Of a stretch of 64,000 bases of DNA, positions 46,111 through 55,608 are shown one piece after another; the first letter of the stretch is position 1, and every line of letters begins with the position of its first letter. The DNA comes from Virgibacillus sp. 7505 (GTDB lineage Bacteria > Bacillota > Bacilli > Bacillales > Amphibacillaceae): the NCBI RefSeq assembly GCF_002272135.1, contig NZ_NPBF01000027.1:1-64000 (forward strand). The letters are read 5' to 3'. Position numbers and translations under genes: made by a program. The notes beneath the pieces were generated by a model. That model searched no databases. It was not told the DNA's origin and worked only from the letters and a program-made list of their open reading frames with translations.

Positions 46111-46461
46111 ATGGCTAATATGTACGATCATGCGTATGACTTAGAAAAAGCAATCCGTGAAAGTGATGAATTCAAAGGCTTGAAAGCCGCTTATGATACG
46201 GTAATGAATGATCCATCATCCAAGCAGATGTTCGAAAACTTCCGTAACATCCAACTTGAATTGCAGCAAAAACAAATGCAAGGACAGGAAATTACAGAAG
46301 AAGAAGTTCAAAAAGCACAAAGCGTAGTTCAAGTAGTGCAGCAGGACGAACAAATTGCAAAATTGATGGAACAAGAACAGCGTCTGAACATCGCAATCAA
46401 TGATATCAGCAGAATCATCACGAAGCCTTTGGAAGAGCTTTACGGACAGCCAGAGGCGTAA
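46111..46461 (+). CDS. yheA: YlbF/YmcA family protein YheA
   Basis: A 116-residue helical protein of the YlbF/YmcA family. YlbF and YmcA in B. subtilis form a complex that steers RNase Y; YheA is a paralogue of unknown role. The pattern YDLEKAIRESDEFKGLKAA at the N-terminus and the amphipathic helices rich in Gln and Glu are typical. I start at ATG 46111, with GGAGGTACGTACCC upstream. It follows yheB as in B. subtilis and ends at a terminator. Confidence 0.9.
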   Translation: MANMYDHAYDLEKAIRESDEFKGLKAAYDTVMNDPSSKQMFENFRNIQLELQQKQMQGQEITEEEVQKAQSVVQVVQQDEQIAKLMEQEQRLNIAINDISRIITKPLEELYGQPEA

Positions 46462-46466
46462 GCAAT

Positions 46467-46500
46467 AACCTCCTTGCCATTTGGCAAGGGGGTTTTCTTT
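46467..46500 (+). terminator. Terminator after yheA
   Basis: AACCTCCTTGCC / GGCAAGGGGGTT with a short loop, followed by TTTCTTTTG. Confidence 0.8.
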
Positions 46501-46511
46501 TGTTTTGAAAC

Positions 46512-46545
46512 CGAACGTGCATTCGCAAGAGGTGCATGCTACTAT
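46512..46545 (+). promoter_or_regulatory. LexA-like box and extended -10 promoter of yhaO
   Basis: CGAACGTGCATTCG at 46512-46525 matches the Bacillus LexA consensus CGAACRNRYGTTYC at 11 of 13 defined positions. It lies in the -35 region of a TGCTACTAT extended -10 (46537-46545), 35 bases before yhaO. The yhaO-yhaN-yhaM genes are, to my knowledge, SOS-controlled in B. subtilis. Confidence 0.5.
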
Positions 46546-46579
46546 AGAAGCAAACGACGACTAAAGAAAGGAACCTTCT

Positions 46580-47809
46580 ATGCTGCCTAAACTAACATTC
46601 ATTCATGCTGCCGATCTTCATCTGGATAGCCAAATGGAAGGATTGACTGCTGCGCATCCTGCTATGAAAGGCCGGCTGCAGGAAAGCACTTTCCAGGCCT
46701 TGAAACAGCTTGTACAATGTGCAATATCTGAAAAAGTTGATTTTATCTTACTGGCTGGAGATATCTTTGATGCTAACAGGCAATCTCTAAAAGCACTTGT
46801 TGCCTTGCGTGAAGCCTGTAAAGAGTTGCAAGAGCACCGTATCGATGTGTACATGCAGTATGGAAATCATGATTTTACAGGAAAACAGCCAATGATGAGT
46901 TACCCGGACAATGTACATATTTTTCAAACCGAAAAAGTGGAAACATTCTTCCATGAGAAAAATGGTGAGCCAGCAGCGGCGATCCACGGGTTCAGCTATA
47001 CGACAAGACATATTAAATCTCGAAAGGCGCTGGAGTACGAAGTCAAAGGAGAAGGGATTTACCAGATAGGCATGCTCCATGGCAGTCTGGGGACAGGCGG
47101 AGATGCGGATGTCTATGCTCCCTTCAGTGTAGATGAGCTGAAGCATACCGGCTTTGATTATTGGGCGCTTGGGCATATTCATAAACGCGAGGTATTGTCA
47201 GAGCAGCCGCCTATTGTATACCCGGGGAATATCCAGGGCAGACATCGCAAAGAGTCTGGGGAGAAAGGCTGCTATTTAGTGGAGTTGGAGGGCCAATCCT
47301 GTGTTATGTCATTTCTTCCCTTGCAGGATATCCGATTTGAAACAGTGGACGTGGATGTCAAAGAAGGATCAGCATTATATGATGTGGAACAGATTTTGCT
47401 GGAAAGCTGTCTCCGATGGGAGGAAGCATTTGGGGATGCTGTACTTCACGTGATCTTCCATGGTCCTGCCCATCTATTGATGCGATGGAGCCAGGAGGAG
47501 CGCTTGGAGGAGCTGCTTGAAATTATCAATGAGCAGCAGCAGAATCTGGGCAGCCAGCTTGTACTTGCAGGTTTCACGGTACAGGCAACCCTTGACATGA
47601 AGGAAGAGCTGCTTCTGGAACGTAACGACTTCACTGCAGCGCTGTACACCACTTCCTATTCAGCTGATGAAATGACACGCAGTTTGGAGGAGTTGATGGG
47701 AAATCGTCAATACCGTAAGATCCAGCAGTTTTATTCCGAGGAGGAATTACAGGAGCTGCTCGGTGAAGCGAAACAACTGCTGCTCCAAACTTTATTGGAG
47801 GTAGAATAA
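46580..47809 (+). CDS. yhaO: SbcD/Mre11-like DNA repair exonuclease YhaO
   Basis: A 409-residue calcineurin-type metallophosphoesterase of the Mre11/SbcD family. The five phosphoesterase motifs are visible: HAADLHLDS near residue 9, LAGDIFD near 58, YGNHDF near 94, GMLHGS near 171 and LGHIHKRE near 199. It is the nuclease partner of YhaN, in the same way as SbcD for SbcC, and acts on DNA in the cytoplasm. The next gene begins two bases after its stop. A LexA-like box upstream suggests DNA-damage induction. Confidence 0.92.
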   Translation: MLPKLTFIHAADLHLDSQMEGLTAAHPAMKGRLQESTFQALKQLVQCAISEKVDFILLAGDIFDANRQSLKALVALREACKELQEHRIDVYMQYGNHDFTGKQPMMSYPDNVHIFQTEKVETFFHEKNGEPAAAIHGFSYTTRHIKSRKALEYEVKGEGIYQIGMLHGSLGTGGDADVYAPFSVDELKHTGFDYWALGHIHKREVLSEQPPIVYPGNIQGRHRKESGEKGCYLVELEGQSCVMSFLPLQDIRFETVDVDVKEGSALYDVEQILLESCLRWEEAFGDAVLHVIFHGPAHLLMRWSQEERLEELLEIINEQQQNLGSQLVLAGFTVQATLDMKEELLLERNDFTAALYTTSYSADEMTRSLEELMGNRQYRKIQQFYSEEELQELLGEAKQLLLQTLLEVE

Positions 47810-47811
47810 CG

Positions 47812-50631
47812 ATGCAAATCAGCGGCGGACATATTTATGATTTCGGTAAATGGCATGATTATACTTTCGATTTCCAAGAGAGCTCCCTTGTGATCATCCA
47901 GGGGGAGAATGAGGCTGGTAAGTCCACATTAAAAGCTTTTCTTATCTACATACTATTTGGGATGCGTACGCGGGAACTGGAATCTTATAAACCAAGGACA
48001 GGGGGTACTCCAGGCGGAAGACTCACCCTCCGTTTACCTGGTGGACAAGCAGTTGTCGAACGGATCCTGGATCGGCATAATGGTGAAGCTGTCTGCTATA
48101 TAGGTTCTGAACAAAAAGATCAGCAGTGGCTGGAGGACCAGCTTGGCGGTATGGATGCTTCCGTATTCCGCCAGGTTTTCACATTGGATACGGAATCACT
48201 TGTTTCCTTGCAGCTGACAGACAAAGAGCACCTGGGGCAAGTCCTTTTGGATGCAGGTCAGACAGGATCAGCAGATGTTCATAAGCTGGAGAAAAAGCTG
48301 CAGCAGGAATTGCAGCAGCTATTCCGTCCTCAAGGAAGGAAGCCGAGAATCAATGCTATGCTGCATACCGTCTCAGAACAGGAACGCCTTGTACAAGAGC
48401 TAGCAGATAAGGAAGCGGCTTATCAGCCGGATAAAGAGAAACTGCGCGCAACACTTGAAAAAACAAATGAGCTGCAAAATCATAAGGCAGAGCTTCGCGC
48501 TCAGATCCGTGTCCAGAAACAAGTACTGCAAGCTATTCCATGGCAAAAGAAGGCCTCTTTCGCGAAGGAACAGCTGAAGCAGCTGGCACATGTGGAAGGT
48601 TTTCCTTCTGAAGGATTCAAACAGATGCAGAAAATCCAGTATCAGCTTCAGACTTTGGAAGCTCAATATCATGTCCACAAGAAGGAATCTGCTTTAATAC
48701 AAAAGGATTTGGTGTCGACAAAAGAGCAGTTGTTGAAAGATGACTTATACAAGGAATTGTATGAACTGGGCGCCAGGACAGACTGGACAGCTGTGAAGAA
48801 ACGTATCGAGCTATTGGAGGAAGAGCGTGATAAACTTCGAAATCAGCTAGCTCGTGTGCATCTCAGCTATCCGTATCCAGAAGATTTTGCCTGGAATTCA
48901 CATATGGCGGAAGCTGCCGAGGAATGGCGTCCGCTTCAGGAAAAAATGATGATTTTGCAGGCAGAGAGTAAGCGAATTCATCAGTCTATTGCTGAGAAGC
49001 GACAGGAAATAGATAAAATGGATCATCTGCAAAATAGGATCCATCAGAGTTTGCTTTCAGAAAAGGAATATAGGGAACTTCACAACAAGAATGACAGAAA
49101 ACATAGAGGAAATGATTTACGTAAGAGGACAATTTCACCTATTACCCTTTTGGTTGTTTTTGCAGGACTATTAAGTGGTATTGGTATTTTGACTGCAAAT
49201 TGGCTCTTAGCTGGAAGTGGCATTTTTCTGCTGGTTGGTGCTGGTTTGAACTGGCGCCTTGGGCATCAGCCCGGAGGTCATTCTGAGAGCTCTTCCTATA
49301 TTTCCGAAAAACTCACAGAACAGAAGGAGTTGCGAGTCCGATGGCGTCAATTGGAGGAGCAGCGCCACCCGTTGGAAATACAGCTTATGGAGTTACAGCA
49401 AGAACAGTCTGAGCAAGTAATAAGGAGAGAGTATCTGGAGCAACAGATAGCTATTCAGATAGAGAAATTTCCTTTCTTAACGGACGTGCCACTAGTGTAT
49501 TGGGTGAAAGCGGTCCACGAGTGGAAAGCAAAAGAGCAGCTGACAGAGGCGCAGAACAGGGTAAGGCGAGAGCTTGAAGAGGAGCAGCAGCGCTATACGG
49601 ATTCTATTGACCGGCTGGGTGACATAATGGATGTAACAATTGGTGCACGGCCAGAGGAAATAATAGAGCAAGCAGAATATGTAATCGAGTCACAGCAAAA
49701 GCTAAGACACGCAAAGGAACAGCTTTTTGAACGACAGCAGGAGATACAGCGGTATTTACAAGAATTGGATAAGCAGCTCAAGCCGTTACAGGAACAAAAG
49801 GCTATTTTGCTTGAAGAAGGCGGAGCTAATGACTACCATCAGTTCCTGCACGCAGCAGAGCAATATCGGAAAAGAAAGCAGCTTCTCGTAGAATTGGAGC
49901 ATTTCCATGTGCAGATAAGAGCCATTCTGCCAGACGGAAAGTACAGATCAGAAGAAGTGGAATATGAACAGGATAGAGTGGAGCAAGTGATTGCCAAACT
50001 TGAAACGGAACAAGAGGCTGTGGAGGAGGAGCTGGATAAATGCCGACAGCACGCCGCCACGCTGCAAGTTAAGCTTGCCGACCTTGAATCGGACACAACA
50101 GCATCAGCAGCTTATCATGAGCTGCAGCGGCAGAAGCAGGTGCTGACAGCGGCTGGACGAAAGTGGGCTGTACGGAAACTTGCTTACGATATGCTTTCAC
50201 AAACAAAAAGAACGTTTCAGGAAGAACGATTTCCGAAAGTCCTTAGAGAAGCGAGCAGTTTGTTTTCTCAGGTAGCAGATCAGTATAGCGGGCTGGCACT
50301 GACAGAAGCGGGTAGTTTGGTTGTGAAAGATCGATACAGCAGGGACATTGCCTTGGGGCAGCTCTCAAGAGGCACGATTGAGCAGCTTTATCTTTGCATG
50401 CGGCTGGCACTTTCCCGACATCTTGGTATGCAGCAGAGCTTTCCGTTATTGATTGACGACGCATTCAGCCATACAGATATTGAAAGAAGAGGACGCTTTC
50501 TTCCTATACTTCAGGCTGCCGCGGATGTGCAGCAGATCATTTTATTCACGTGGGAAGAACCGGCACCTGAATGGACTCAGCAGTCTAAATTGCTTCAGCT
50601 TGAAAAAACGCAGAAAACTGGTTCGTTGTAG
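47812..50631 (+). CDS. yhaN: Rad50/SbcC-like ATPase YhaN
   Basis: A 939-residue AAA-type ATPase. Walker A GENEAGKSTLKAF lies near residue 31; long Gln/Glu/Lys-rich coiled coils span roughly 180-440 and 495-800; and the signature and Walker B are near the C-terminus (GQLSRGTIEQLYLCMR near 848 and PLLIDDAFSHTD near 880). In the middle (about 440-482) two hydrophobic helices, ISPITLLVVFAGLLSGIGIL and NWLLAGSGIFLLVGAGL, sit where SbcC has its zinc hook, which suggests membrane attachment. It lies two bases after yhaO, the expected partner. Confidence 0.9.
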   Translation: MQISGGHIYDFGKWHDYTFDFQESSLVIIQGENEAGKSTLKAFLIYILFGMRTRELESYKPRTGGTPGGRLTLRLPGGQAVVERILDRHNGEAVCYIGSEQKDQQWLEDQLGGMDASVFRQVFTLDTESLVSLQLTDKEHLGQVLLDAGQTGSADVHKLEKKLQQELQQLFRPQGRKPRINAMLHTVSEQERLVQELADKEAAYQPDKEKLRATLEKTNELQNHKAELRAQIRVQKQVLQAIPWQKKASFAKEQLKQLAHVEGFPSEGFKQMQKIQYQLQTLEAQYHVHKKESALIQKDLVSTKEQLLKDDLYKELYELGARTDWTAVKKRIELLEEERDKLRNQLARVHLSYPYPEDFAWNSHMAEAAEEWRPLQEKMMILQAESKRIHQSIAEKRQEIDKMDHLQNRIHQSLLSEKEYRELHNKNDRKHRGNDLRKRTISPITLLVVFAGLLSGIGILTANWLLAGSGIFLLVGAGLNWRLGHQPGGHSESSSYISEKLTEQKELRVRWRQLEEQRHPLEIQLMELQQEQSEQVIRREYLEQQIAIQIEKFPFLTDVPLVYWVKAVHEWKAKEQLTEAQNRVRRELEEEQQRYTDSIDRLGDIMDVTIGARPEEIIEQAEYVIESQQKLRHAKEQLFERQQEIQRYLQELDKQLKPLQEQKAILLEEGGANDYHQFLHAAEQYRKRKQLLVELEHFHVQIRAILPDGKYRSEEVEYEQDRVEQVIAKLETEQEAVEEELDKCRQHAATLQVKLADLESDTTASAAYHELQRQKQVLTAAGRKWAVRKLAYDMLSQTKRTFQEERFPKVLREASSLFSQVADQYSGLALTEAGSLVVKDRYSRDIALGQLSRGTIEQLYLCMRLALSRHLGMQQSFPLLIDDAFSHTDIERRGRFLPILQAAADVQQIILFTWEEPAPEWTQQSKLLQLEKTQKTGSL

Positions 50632-50715
50632 CGTTTTAGCATTCGCAAAAAGGTGACAATAATGGTAAACTGGTTAAGATAAAAATTGGATTATTGTAAG
50701 CTGGAGGGTCGGGCA

Positions 50716-51264
50716 GTGCCGAGTAACGAAGAAAATTGGGCTAAATACGAGGAATCTATCGAAAAATTCATACAGGTCATTGCCAAGAATATGAATTTAT
50801 ATGGAATCACCTCATCTGTTGGCCGGCTATATGGTGCGCTTTATTTTGCGGATCGACCAATGACATTGGATGATATGAGAGATGCTTTGGAGATGAGTAA
50901 AACAAGCATGTCAACAGGAGTCAGGGCATTAGCTGAGATGAAAATGGTAGAGCCTGCATATAAAAAAGGTATGCGGAAGGATCTATATAAATCGGAGGAA
51001 GACTGGTACAAATCTTTTACGTCGCTCTTCGGAAATAAATGGGAGAAAAGTACGCAATCGAATCTGGAGGAAGCTGAGGAGACGATTGAGGAACTGAAGC
51101 ATTTGAAGGAAGATGTTGAGGATCCAGAATTAATTGAGAGAATCGACAAAGATATTGACCGTCTTCAATATGCTCGCGATTATTACACGTGGCTCCTGCA
51201 GTTCATCAATGTGGTCGAATCAGGAGAAATATTCAAATACGTTCCAAAGCCGCCAAAGAGATAA
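50716..51264 (+). CDS. GbsR/MarR-family transcriptional regulator
   Basis: A 182-residue winged-helix regulator resembling the GbsR/OpcR group, which in B. subtilis controls choline and glycine betaine genes. The N-terminal helix-turn-helix region reads TLDDMRDALEMSKTSMSTGV (about residues 56-75), and the C-terminal part is helical and acidic. GGAGGG seven bases before GTG 50716 supports this start. It separates yhaN from yhaM, which are adjacent in B. subtilis. Two opu operons lie about 5 kb downstream, but nothing shows that this protein controls them. Confidence 0.82.
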   Translation: MPSNEENWAKYEESIEKFIQVIAKNMNLYGITSSVGRLYGALYFADRPMTLDDMRDALEMSKTSMSTGVRALAEMKMVEPAYKKGMRKDLYKSEEDWYKSFTSLFGNKWEKSTQSNLEEAEETIEELKHLKEDVEDPELIERIDKDIDRLQYARDYYTWLLQFINVVESGEIFKYVPKPPKR

Positions 51265-51330
51265 AGGGCATTGGAGCATGATGCCCTTGCTGAATAGTAA
51301 GGGCTGTATTTATGAGGGAGGAGAATAGCG

Positions 51331-52278
51331 TTGAAAAAAGGTATTGGGTATTTTCAGGTAGGCGATAAATTCGATAGCTTTCTGCTGATTAAACAAGCAG
51401 ACAAAGCTATTGCAAGTAATGGTAAAGCTTTTATGACACTGATATTAGGTGATGATACCGGGGATATCGAGGCGAAGCTATGGGATGCATCACCTGCGGA
51501 TGAACAGCGCTATCAAGCTGGCCATGTAATTAAAGTCCAAGGTGAGGTAAACGCATTCCGCGGTCGTCTGCAGCTTAAAATACAGGCTATTCGGGTGGCA
51601 GAACCGAATGATGGTGTACATGCGCATGACTTTGTCAAGCGTGCGCCGCTTTCGAAGGAACAGCTGCTGGAAGAATTGACATCATTCATATTTGATATGG
51701 AGAATCCGAATTTACAGCGAATTACGAGGTATTTTCTATCCAATTATCAAGAGCAGCTGCTTGCTTATCCGGCGGCAGTACGTAATCATCACGAATTTGT
51801 TTCCGGGCTGGCTTTCCATGTTGTATCGATGCTGCGGATTGCTCGCGAATTGAAAAATCTGTATCCGGAGATCAATAAGGATTTGCTTTATGCAGGAATC
51901 ATTCTTCATGATATCGGTAAATTACGGGAACTCTCAGGTGCAACGAATCCTACTTATACGGTAGAAGGGAAGCTGCTCGGTCACATTTCGATCATGTCAG
52001 ATGAAATCGCCCAGGCCGCCAGGGAATTGCAAATCGAGGCAGAAGAAGTGATGATTTTACAGCATATGATCTTAAGCCACCATGGCAAAGGGGAATGGGG
52101 CAGTCCGAAGCCGCCGCTCGTGCGTGAAGCGGAGCTCCTGCATATGATCGACCTGATTGATGCGAAAATGAATACACTGCAGCGCGTCATGGATAAAGTA
52201 GCGCCGGGAGACTTTTCGGAGCGCGTCTTCTCTTTGGAGAACCGCAGCTTTTATAAACCTGCTTTCGAGCGCGAGTGA
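51331..52278 (+). CDS. yhaM: 3'-5' exoribonuclease YhaM
   Basis: YhaM (CBF1 family) is a 3'-5' exonuclease on RNA and single-stranded DNA. The N-terminal OB-fold domain (about 10-95) is followed by an HD domain with [11 protein letters not shown] near residue 152 and [10 protein letters not shown] near 193. The length is 315 residues. The start is TTG at 51331 behind GGGAGGAG; there is no better in-frame ATG. In B. subtilis yhaM follows yhaN directly, and here the GbsR-type gene intervenes. Confidence 0.93.
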   Translation: MKKGIGYFQVGDKFDSFLLIKQADKAIASNGKAFMTLILGDDTGDIEAKLWDASPADEQRYQAGHVIKVQGEVNAFRGRLQLKIQAIRVAEPNDGVHAHDFVKRAPLSKEQLLEELTSFIFDMENPNLQRITRYFLSNYQEQLLAYPAAVRNHHEFVSGLAFHVVSMLRIARELKNLYPEINKDLLYAGIILHDIGKLRELSGATNPTYTVEGKLLGHISIMSDEIAQAARELQIEAEEVMILQHMILSHHGKGEWGSPKPPLVREAELLHMIDLIDAKMNTLQRVMDKVAPGDFSERVFSLENRSFYKPAFERE

Positions 52279-52314
52279 AAGTAATAGAGAGAAAAATAGA
52301 ATAGAGGGAATTAT

Positions 52315-53580
52315 ATGAGATGGAAGGATTGGGATCGCAATTTAAAGATCCGATTGCTTGGGGAAGCAATGATGAATTTCCTGTTCTGGGCTTACTTCCC
52401 GTTCATGACGATCTTTTTCCAAGACGCTTTCGGGAAGGACAGAGCTGGATGGCTGCTCATGTTATCCCAAGCGCTTTCCGTACTTGCAAGCTTAGTAGGG
52501 GGATATTGTGCTGACCGCTTTGGCCGAAGAAGGATGATGAGTATTGCGGTTGCCGGTCAATCCGTCACCTTCCTCGTGTTTGCATACGCGAATTCACCTT
52601 GGCTGACATCATCAGCCCTGACTTTCCTTGCGTTTAGCTTCCTTGGTATTTGGAGTGCGTTGTATTGGCCAGCATCACATGCGATGGTAGCCGATGTGGT
52701 TAAGGAGAAAGATCGAACTGCCGTTTTTGCGGTCTTCTATACAAGCCTCAATATAGCTGTAGTGGTAGGGCCGTTGATTGGGACCGTTTTATTTTATTCG
52801 TACCGTTTTCAAATGCTGCTGGCTGGATTCCTGCTTACTGCCATTTTATTTGTCATTATGCAAGTCTTCATTCGTGAAACAGTGCCAGAGAAGAAGCAAG
52901 AGAAAGCAGATCATGCAGCATGGTATAAAGCTGTCTGGAAAGAACTCCAGACATATCGCATCATTGCTAAAGACCGAACTTTCCTCCTTTTCATCGTGGC
53001 GGGTGTGCTGGTTGCGCAGACGTTCATGCAGCTGGATATCCTGATAGCTGTTTATACGAGCGAAGTCATTACCAATCAAACCGTTTTTGCACTTGGTGAT
53101 TTCCGCATAGAGGTGGATGGAAAACAAGCATTTTCACTTATCCTGGCTTTGAATGGTTTGTTAGTAGCTATATTCACAGTATTTACATCCAAGTTTGTCA
53201 CCAAATTCCGGATTGCCCGAGTGTTTGTCGCATCAAGCATTGCCTATGCTGCAGGTATATGGCTTTACGGGATGACGGAAAGCTTCTGGATTTTTGTGGT
53301 AGCAATCATTCTCTTTACAATCGGGGAGCTTATGGTAGTTGGCTTACAGGAAAGTTTTGTCGCATCGCTGGCCACAGAGGAAAGCAGAGGGCAATACTTT
53401 TCTGCAGCAAGTCTTCGCTTCACACTTGGGAAGCTACTTGCGCCGCTTAGCCTTGTGCTCGTCAGCTATATGAGCTATCAGCTCACATTCACGATTCTTG
53501 CTTTGCTGGCTCTAGTGAGTGCCTTCGTCTATAACGCGATGTTCAAACGCTACCAGAAGGAACAGCGGGCAGCGTCCTGA
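52315..53580 (+). CDS. MDR-type MFS transporter
   Basis: A 421-residue major facilitator with 12 helices. The loop 2-3 motif GGYCADRFGRRRMM lies near residue 62. A hydrophilic central loop (about 185-215) and an unusual external segment between helices 7 and 8 (SEVITNQTVFALGDFRIEVD) are typical of the YttB-like/MDR group. The substrate is unknown. AGAGGGAATTAT lies before the ATG. It sits between yhaM and yhaL, a place that holds no transporter in B. subtilis as far as I recall. Confidence 0.82.
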   Translation: MRWKDWDRNLKIRLLGEAMMNFLFWAYFPFMTIFFQDAFGKDRAGWLLMLSQALSVLASLVGGYCADRFGRRRMMSIAVAGQSVTFLVFAYANSPWLTSSALTFLAFSFLGIWSALYWPASHAMVADVVKEKDRTAVFAVFYTSLNIAVVVGPLIGTVLFYSYRFQMLLAGFLLTAILFVIMQVFIRETVPEKKQEKADHAAWYKAVWKELQTYRIIAKDRTFLLFIVAGVLVAQTFMQLDILIAVYTSEVITNQTVFALGDFRIEVDGKQAFSLILALNGLLVAIFTVFTSKFVTKFRIARVFVASSIAYAAGIWLYGMTESFWIFVVAIILFTIGELMVVGLQESFVASLATEESRGQYFSAASLRFTLGKLLAPLSLVLVSYMSYQLTFTILALLALVSAFVYNAMFKRYQKEQRAAS

Positions 53581-53644
53581 TCTTTGTCATGAATCCTTGT
53601 CCACTTGCATAGATATTACACAACAAGGACAAGGGGGTATTACA

Positions 53645-53824
53645 ATGCCGGACATCCCATTGTGGGTCATGCTCATTTTTCTTTGCATGATCGGCAGCGG
53701 CTTCATGGCATTCCGGACGCAACGGCATGATTATCAAACAGAGAAGCAGTTCATCGAGCGGGAAGGAAATGTTTATATGGAGCGTATCGAGGAAGAAAAA
53801 GCGAGACGTGCAGTTAAAAAGTAA
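53645..53824 (+). CDS. yhaL: Sporulation protein YhaL-like
   Basis: A 59-residue protein with one N-terminal membrane helix (VMLIFLCMIGSGFMAF) and a charged tail carrying the YhaL-type pattern EKQFIEREGNVYMERIEEEK. YhaL is a small sporulation protein of unknown role encoded next to prsA in B. subtilis, and the same adjacency is seen here. AAGGGGG supports ATG 53645. A shared terminator separates it from the converging prsA gene. Confidence 0.8.
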   Translation: MPDIPLWVMLIFLCMIGSGFMAFRTQRHDYQTEKQFIEREGNVYMERIEEEKARRAVKK

Positions 53825-53827
53825 TAA

Positions 53828-53866
53828 AAAAAAGACCGAAACGAATTCGTTTCGGTCTTTTTTATT
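53828..53866. terminator. Bidirectional terminator between yhaL and prsA
   Basis: AAAAGACCGAAACGAATTCG is the left part of a near-perfect palindrome with long A and T flanks, serving both genes. Confidence 0.9.
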
Positions 53867-53867
53867 A

Positions 53868-54746
53868 TCAGCCGGAAGTTGTAGATGTAGAAGTCATATC
53901 ATCAATTAGATCTTTATATTCGTCGATCTTGATATCAAAGTCTGCATCTTTTAATATTTTGTTTATTTTCTCTTGCTGTTTAGCTGAGTCTACTTTCTGG
54001 ATAGCTAGTTCTGTCTTGATTTGGTCACGTTCGTCATCAAGGGAACCTACTTCTTGTTCTGTATCGCGAGTGTCATCCAGGCGAATGATATGCCAGCCAA
54101 AGCTGGATTCTACTGGATCACTGATTTCACCTTTTTTCAGTTTATAAGCTGCATCTTCAAAGGCAGCATCCATTGTACCAGCAGTGAACCAATCGAGAGA
54201 GCCTTTGTTTTCTACTGTACCAGTATCTGTAGAGTATTCTTCAACAAGCTTGTCCCAATCTTCTCCGTCATCAAGCTTCTTTTTAACTTCTTTCGCTGTA
54301 TCTTCATCGGCAACAAGAATGTGGCTTGCATTTAGATCTGTTTTCATATGATCATAGCGAGCTTGGATTTCTTCATCAGAAACGTCCACGCCGTCTGCAA
54401 TTGCCTGCTGTTGAAGAAGGCTTGTTTTCACGGATTCGCGGAAGGCATCTTCATCTGCATAGCCGGCTTGCTGCAAGACAGATTCGAAAGTATCTCCATA
54501 CTGATCCTTCAATTTGTCGACCTGTTCGTCAATTTGTTCTTTGTCCACATCATATTTATCGTCAAGGGCCTTCTCCAGAACCATTGTCTGTAATACTTGA
54601 GAACCGTATTTGTCACTTAGTTCCTGATAGTAATCCTCTTTGGAGATATCCCCAGCTTTTGATTCTACCACTGTCTCACCGGAACCACATGCTGATAGTG
54701 CGACAACGCTTGTCGCGAATACTGCAGCGATAGCCAATTTCTTCAT
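53868..54746 (-). CDS. prsA: Foldase lipoprotein PrsA
   Basis: PrsA is an essential or near-essential extracytoplasmic peptidyl-prolyl isomerase that folds secreted proteins at the membrane-wall interface. The lipobox LSAC gives Cys20. An N-terminal foldase region is followed by a parvulin domain starting at NASHILVAD (near residue 135) with GSLDWFTAGTMD and SSFGWHIIRLDD, and a helical C-terminus. The 292-residue length is typical. GGAGTG lies upstream of ATG 54746; the frame reading back to 54986 has no ribosome site. Confidence 0.95.
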   Translation of the reverse strand: MKKLAIAAVFATSVVALSACGSGETVVESKAGDISKEDYYQELSDKYGSQVLQTMVLEKALDDKYDVDKEQIDEQVDKLKDQYGDTFESVLQQAGYADEDAFRESVKTSLLQQQAIADGVDVSDEEIQARYDHMKTDLNASHILVADEDTAKEVKKKLDDGEDWDKLVEEYSTDTGTVENKGSLDWFTAGTMDAAFEDAAYKLKKGEISDPVESSFGWHIIRLDDTRDTEQEVGSLDDERDQIKTELAIQKVDSAKQQEKINKILKDADFDIKIDEYKDLIDDMTSTSTTSG

Positions 54747-54897
54747 GAAAACAAACACTCCTAATCCACTTATATTTGATTGGCGGCCTGTCCGCCGTTT
54801 CCCCATAAGACAATATATCACATATTCAAGGATAAAAGGCAACCTGTGACGGCAATTCCACAGTTTTTCCATATGTAAAAACGCTCCAGGGGGAGCG

Positions 54898-55434
54898 TCA
54901 TTTGACCAAGATATCGTAGCTTTTATCTGTCCCTGCAATGACACACTTGCGCGGGGCCTGCAATAAATTGCAAAGGTAGAAGCCATCTGAGAAGGTCATG
55001 CCTGCATTCACACTGACAAGAAGGATATAATAGATAGGCATCGTATCCATGAGAATCGCTCCAATCAGCAAAGGCAGGGTAATCAGTATAGTCGGCATAA
55101 TTAAGGAAAGAAACGGAATAATCCGGCTTGTCTTGGTTCTAACCTTGAAATGCACGGTCGGGATGAATTGTCTGCTCCATTGCAGTTTATATTCACAGCG
55201 CTTCCCTGTCATCCAAAAAGGAATCAAATGTGTGATACCGTGGATGAGCGGAAGCATATATAGGGAAATTATTGATAGTAATAGACCAGTTTCTTCTAAT
55301 TTCATTTTTGGGTGGATGAGCGTCAGCATCGGATAAAGAATGATGAATGTCAATATACCTATCATTGTGGAAATAAGGAATATACGATTGGTACCGAGAT
55401 CTTTCTGTGCATCGACACTTCTCCAGCAATTCAT
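54898..55434 (-). CDS. DUF3267-like membrane protein
   Basis: A 178-residue membrane protein with four hydrophobic helices. LPLIHGITHLIPFWMTG near residue 61 corresponds to the region where DUF3267 proteins (putative zincin peptidases) carry an HExxH-like motif; here it reads HGITH with no glutamate, so zinc peptidase activity is doubtful. A second conserved block GMTFSDGFYLCNLLQAP is near the C-terminus. It has no clear ribosome site of classical strength (AAGGGAGCC lies ten bases upstream). The function is unknown. Confidence 0.7.
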   Translation of the reverse strand: MNCWRSVDAQKDLGTNRIFLISTMIGILTFIILYPMLTLIHPKMKLEETGLLLSIISLYMLPLIHGITHLIPFWMTGKRCEYKLQWSRQFIPTVHFKVRTKTSRIIPFLSLIMPTILITLPLLIGAILMDTMPIYYILLVSVNAGMTFSDGFYLCNLLQAPRKCVIAGTDKSYDILVK

Positions 55435-55608
55435 GTCCAGTGGCTCCCTTCAGTTGACTTAAAGTTAGGGTCAGCTTTCTTCACTTAAGAGATATTAGTA
55501 CGTTTGGGCGGGAAAATCAATAGCTTTCCTGGAAATTTTACTTTAAAATATAAGAACAAGATCCGTTTGTATGAAACGGTCAGTTTGAAAGGCAAAGGAA
55601 GCGTTTTT

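Noticed and set aside
50656-50697. Inverted repeat ACAATAAT / ATTATTGT before the GbsR-type regulator
   Set aside because: It is AT-only apart from one G or C per arm, has a 26-base spacer, and does not resemble the opu palindromes; chance is likely.
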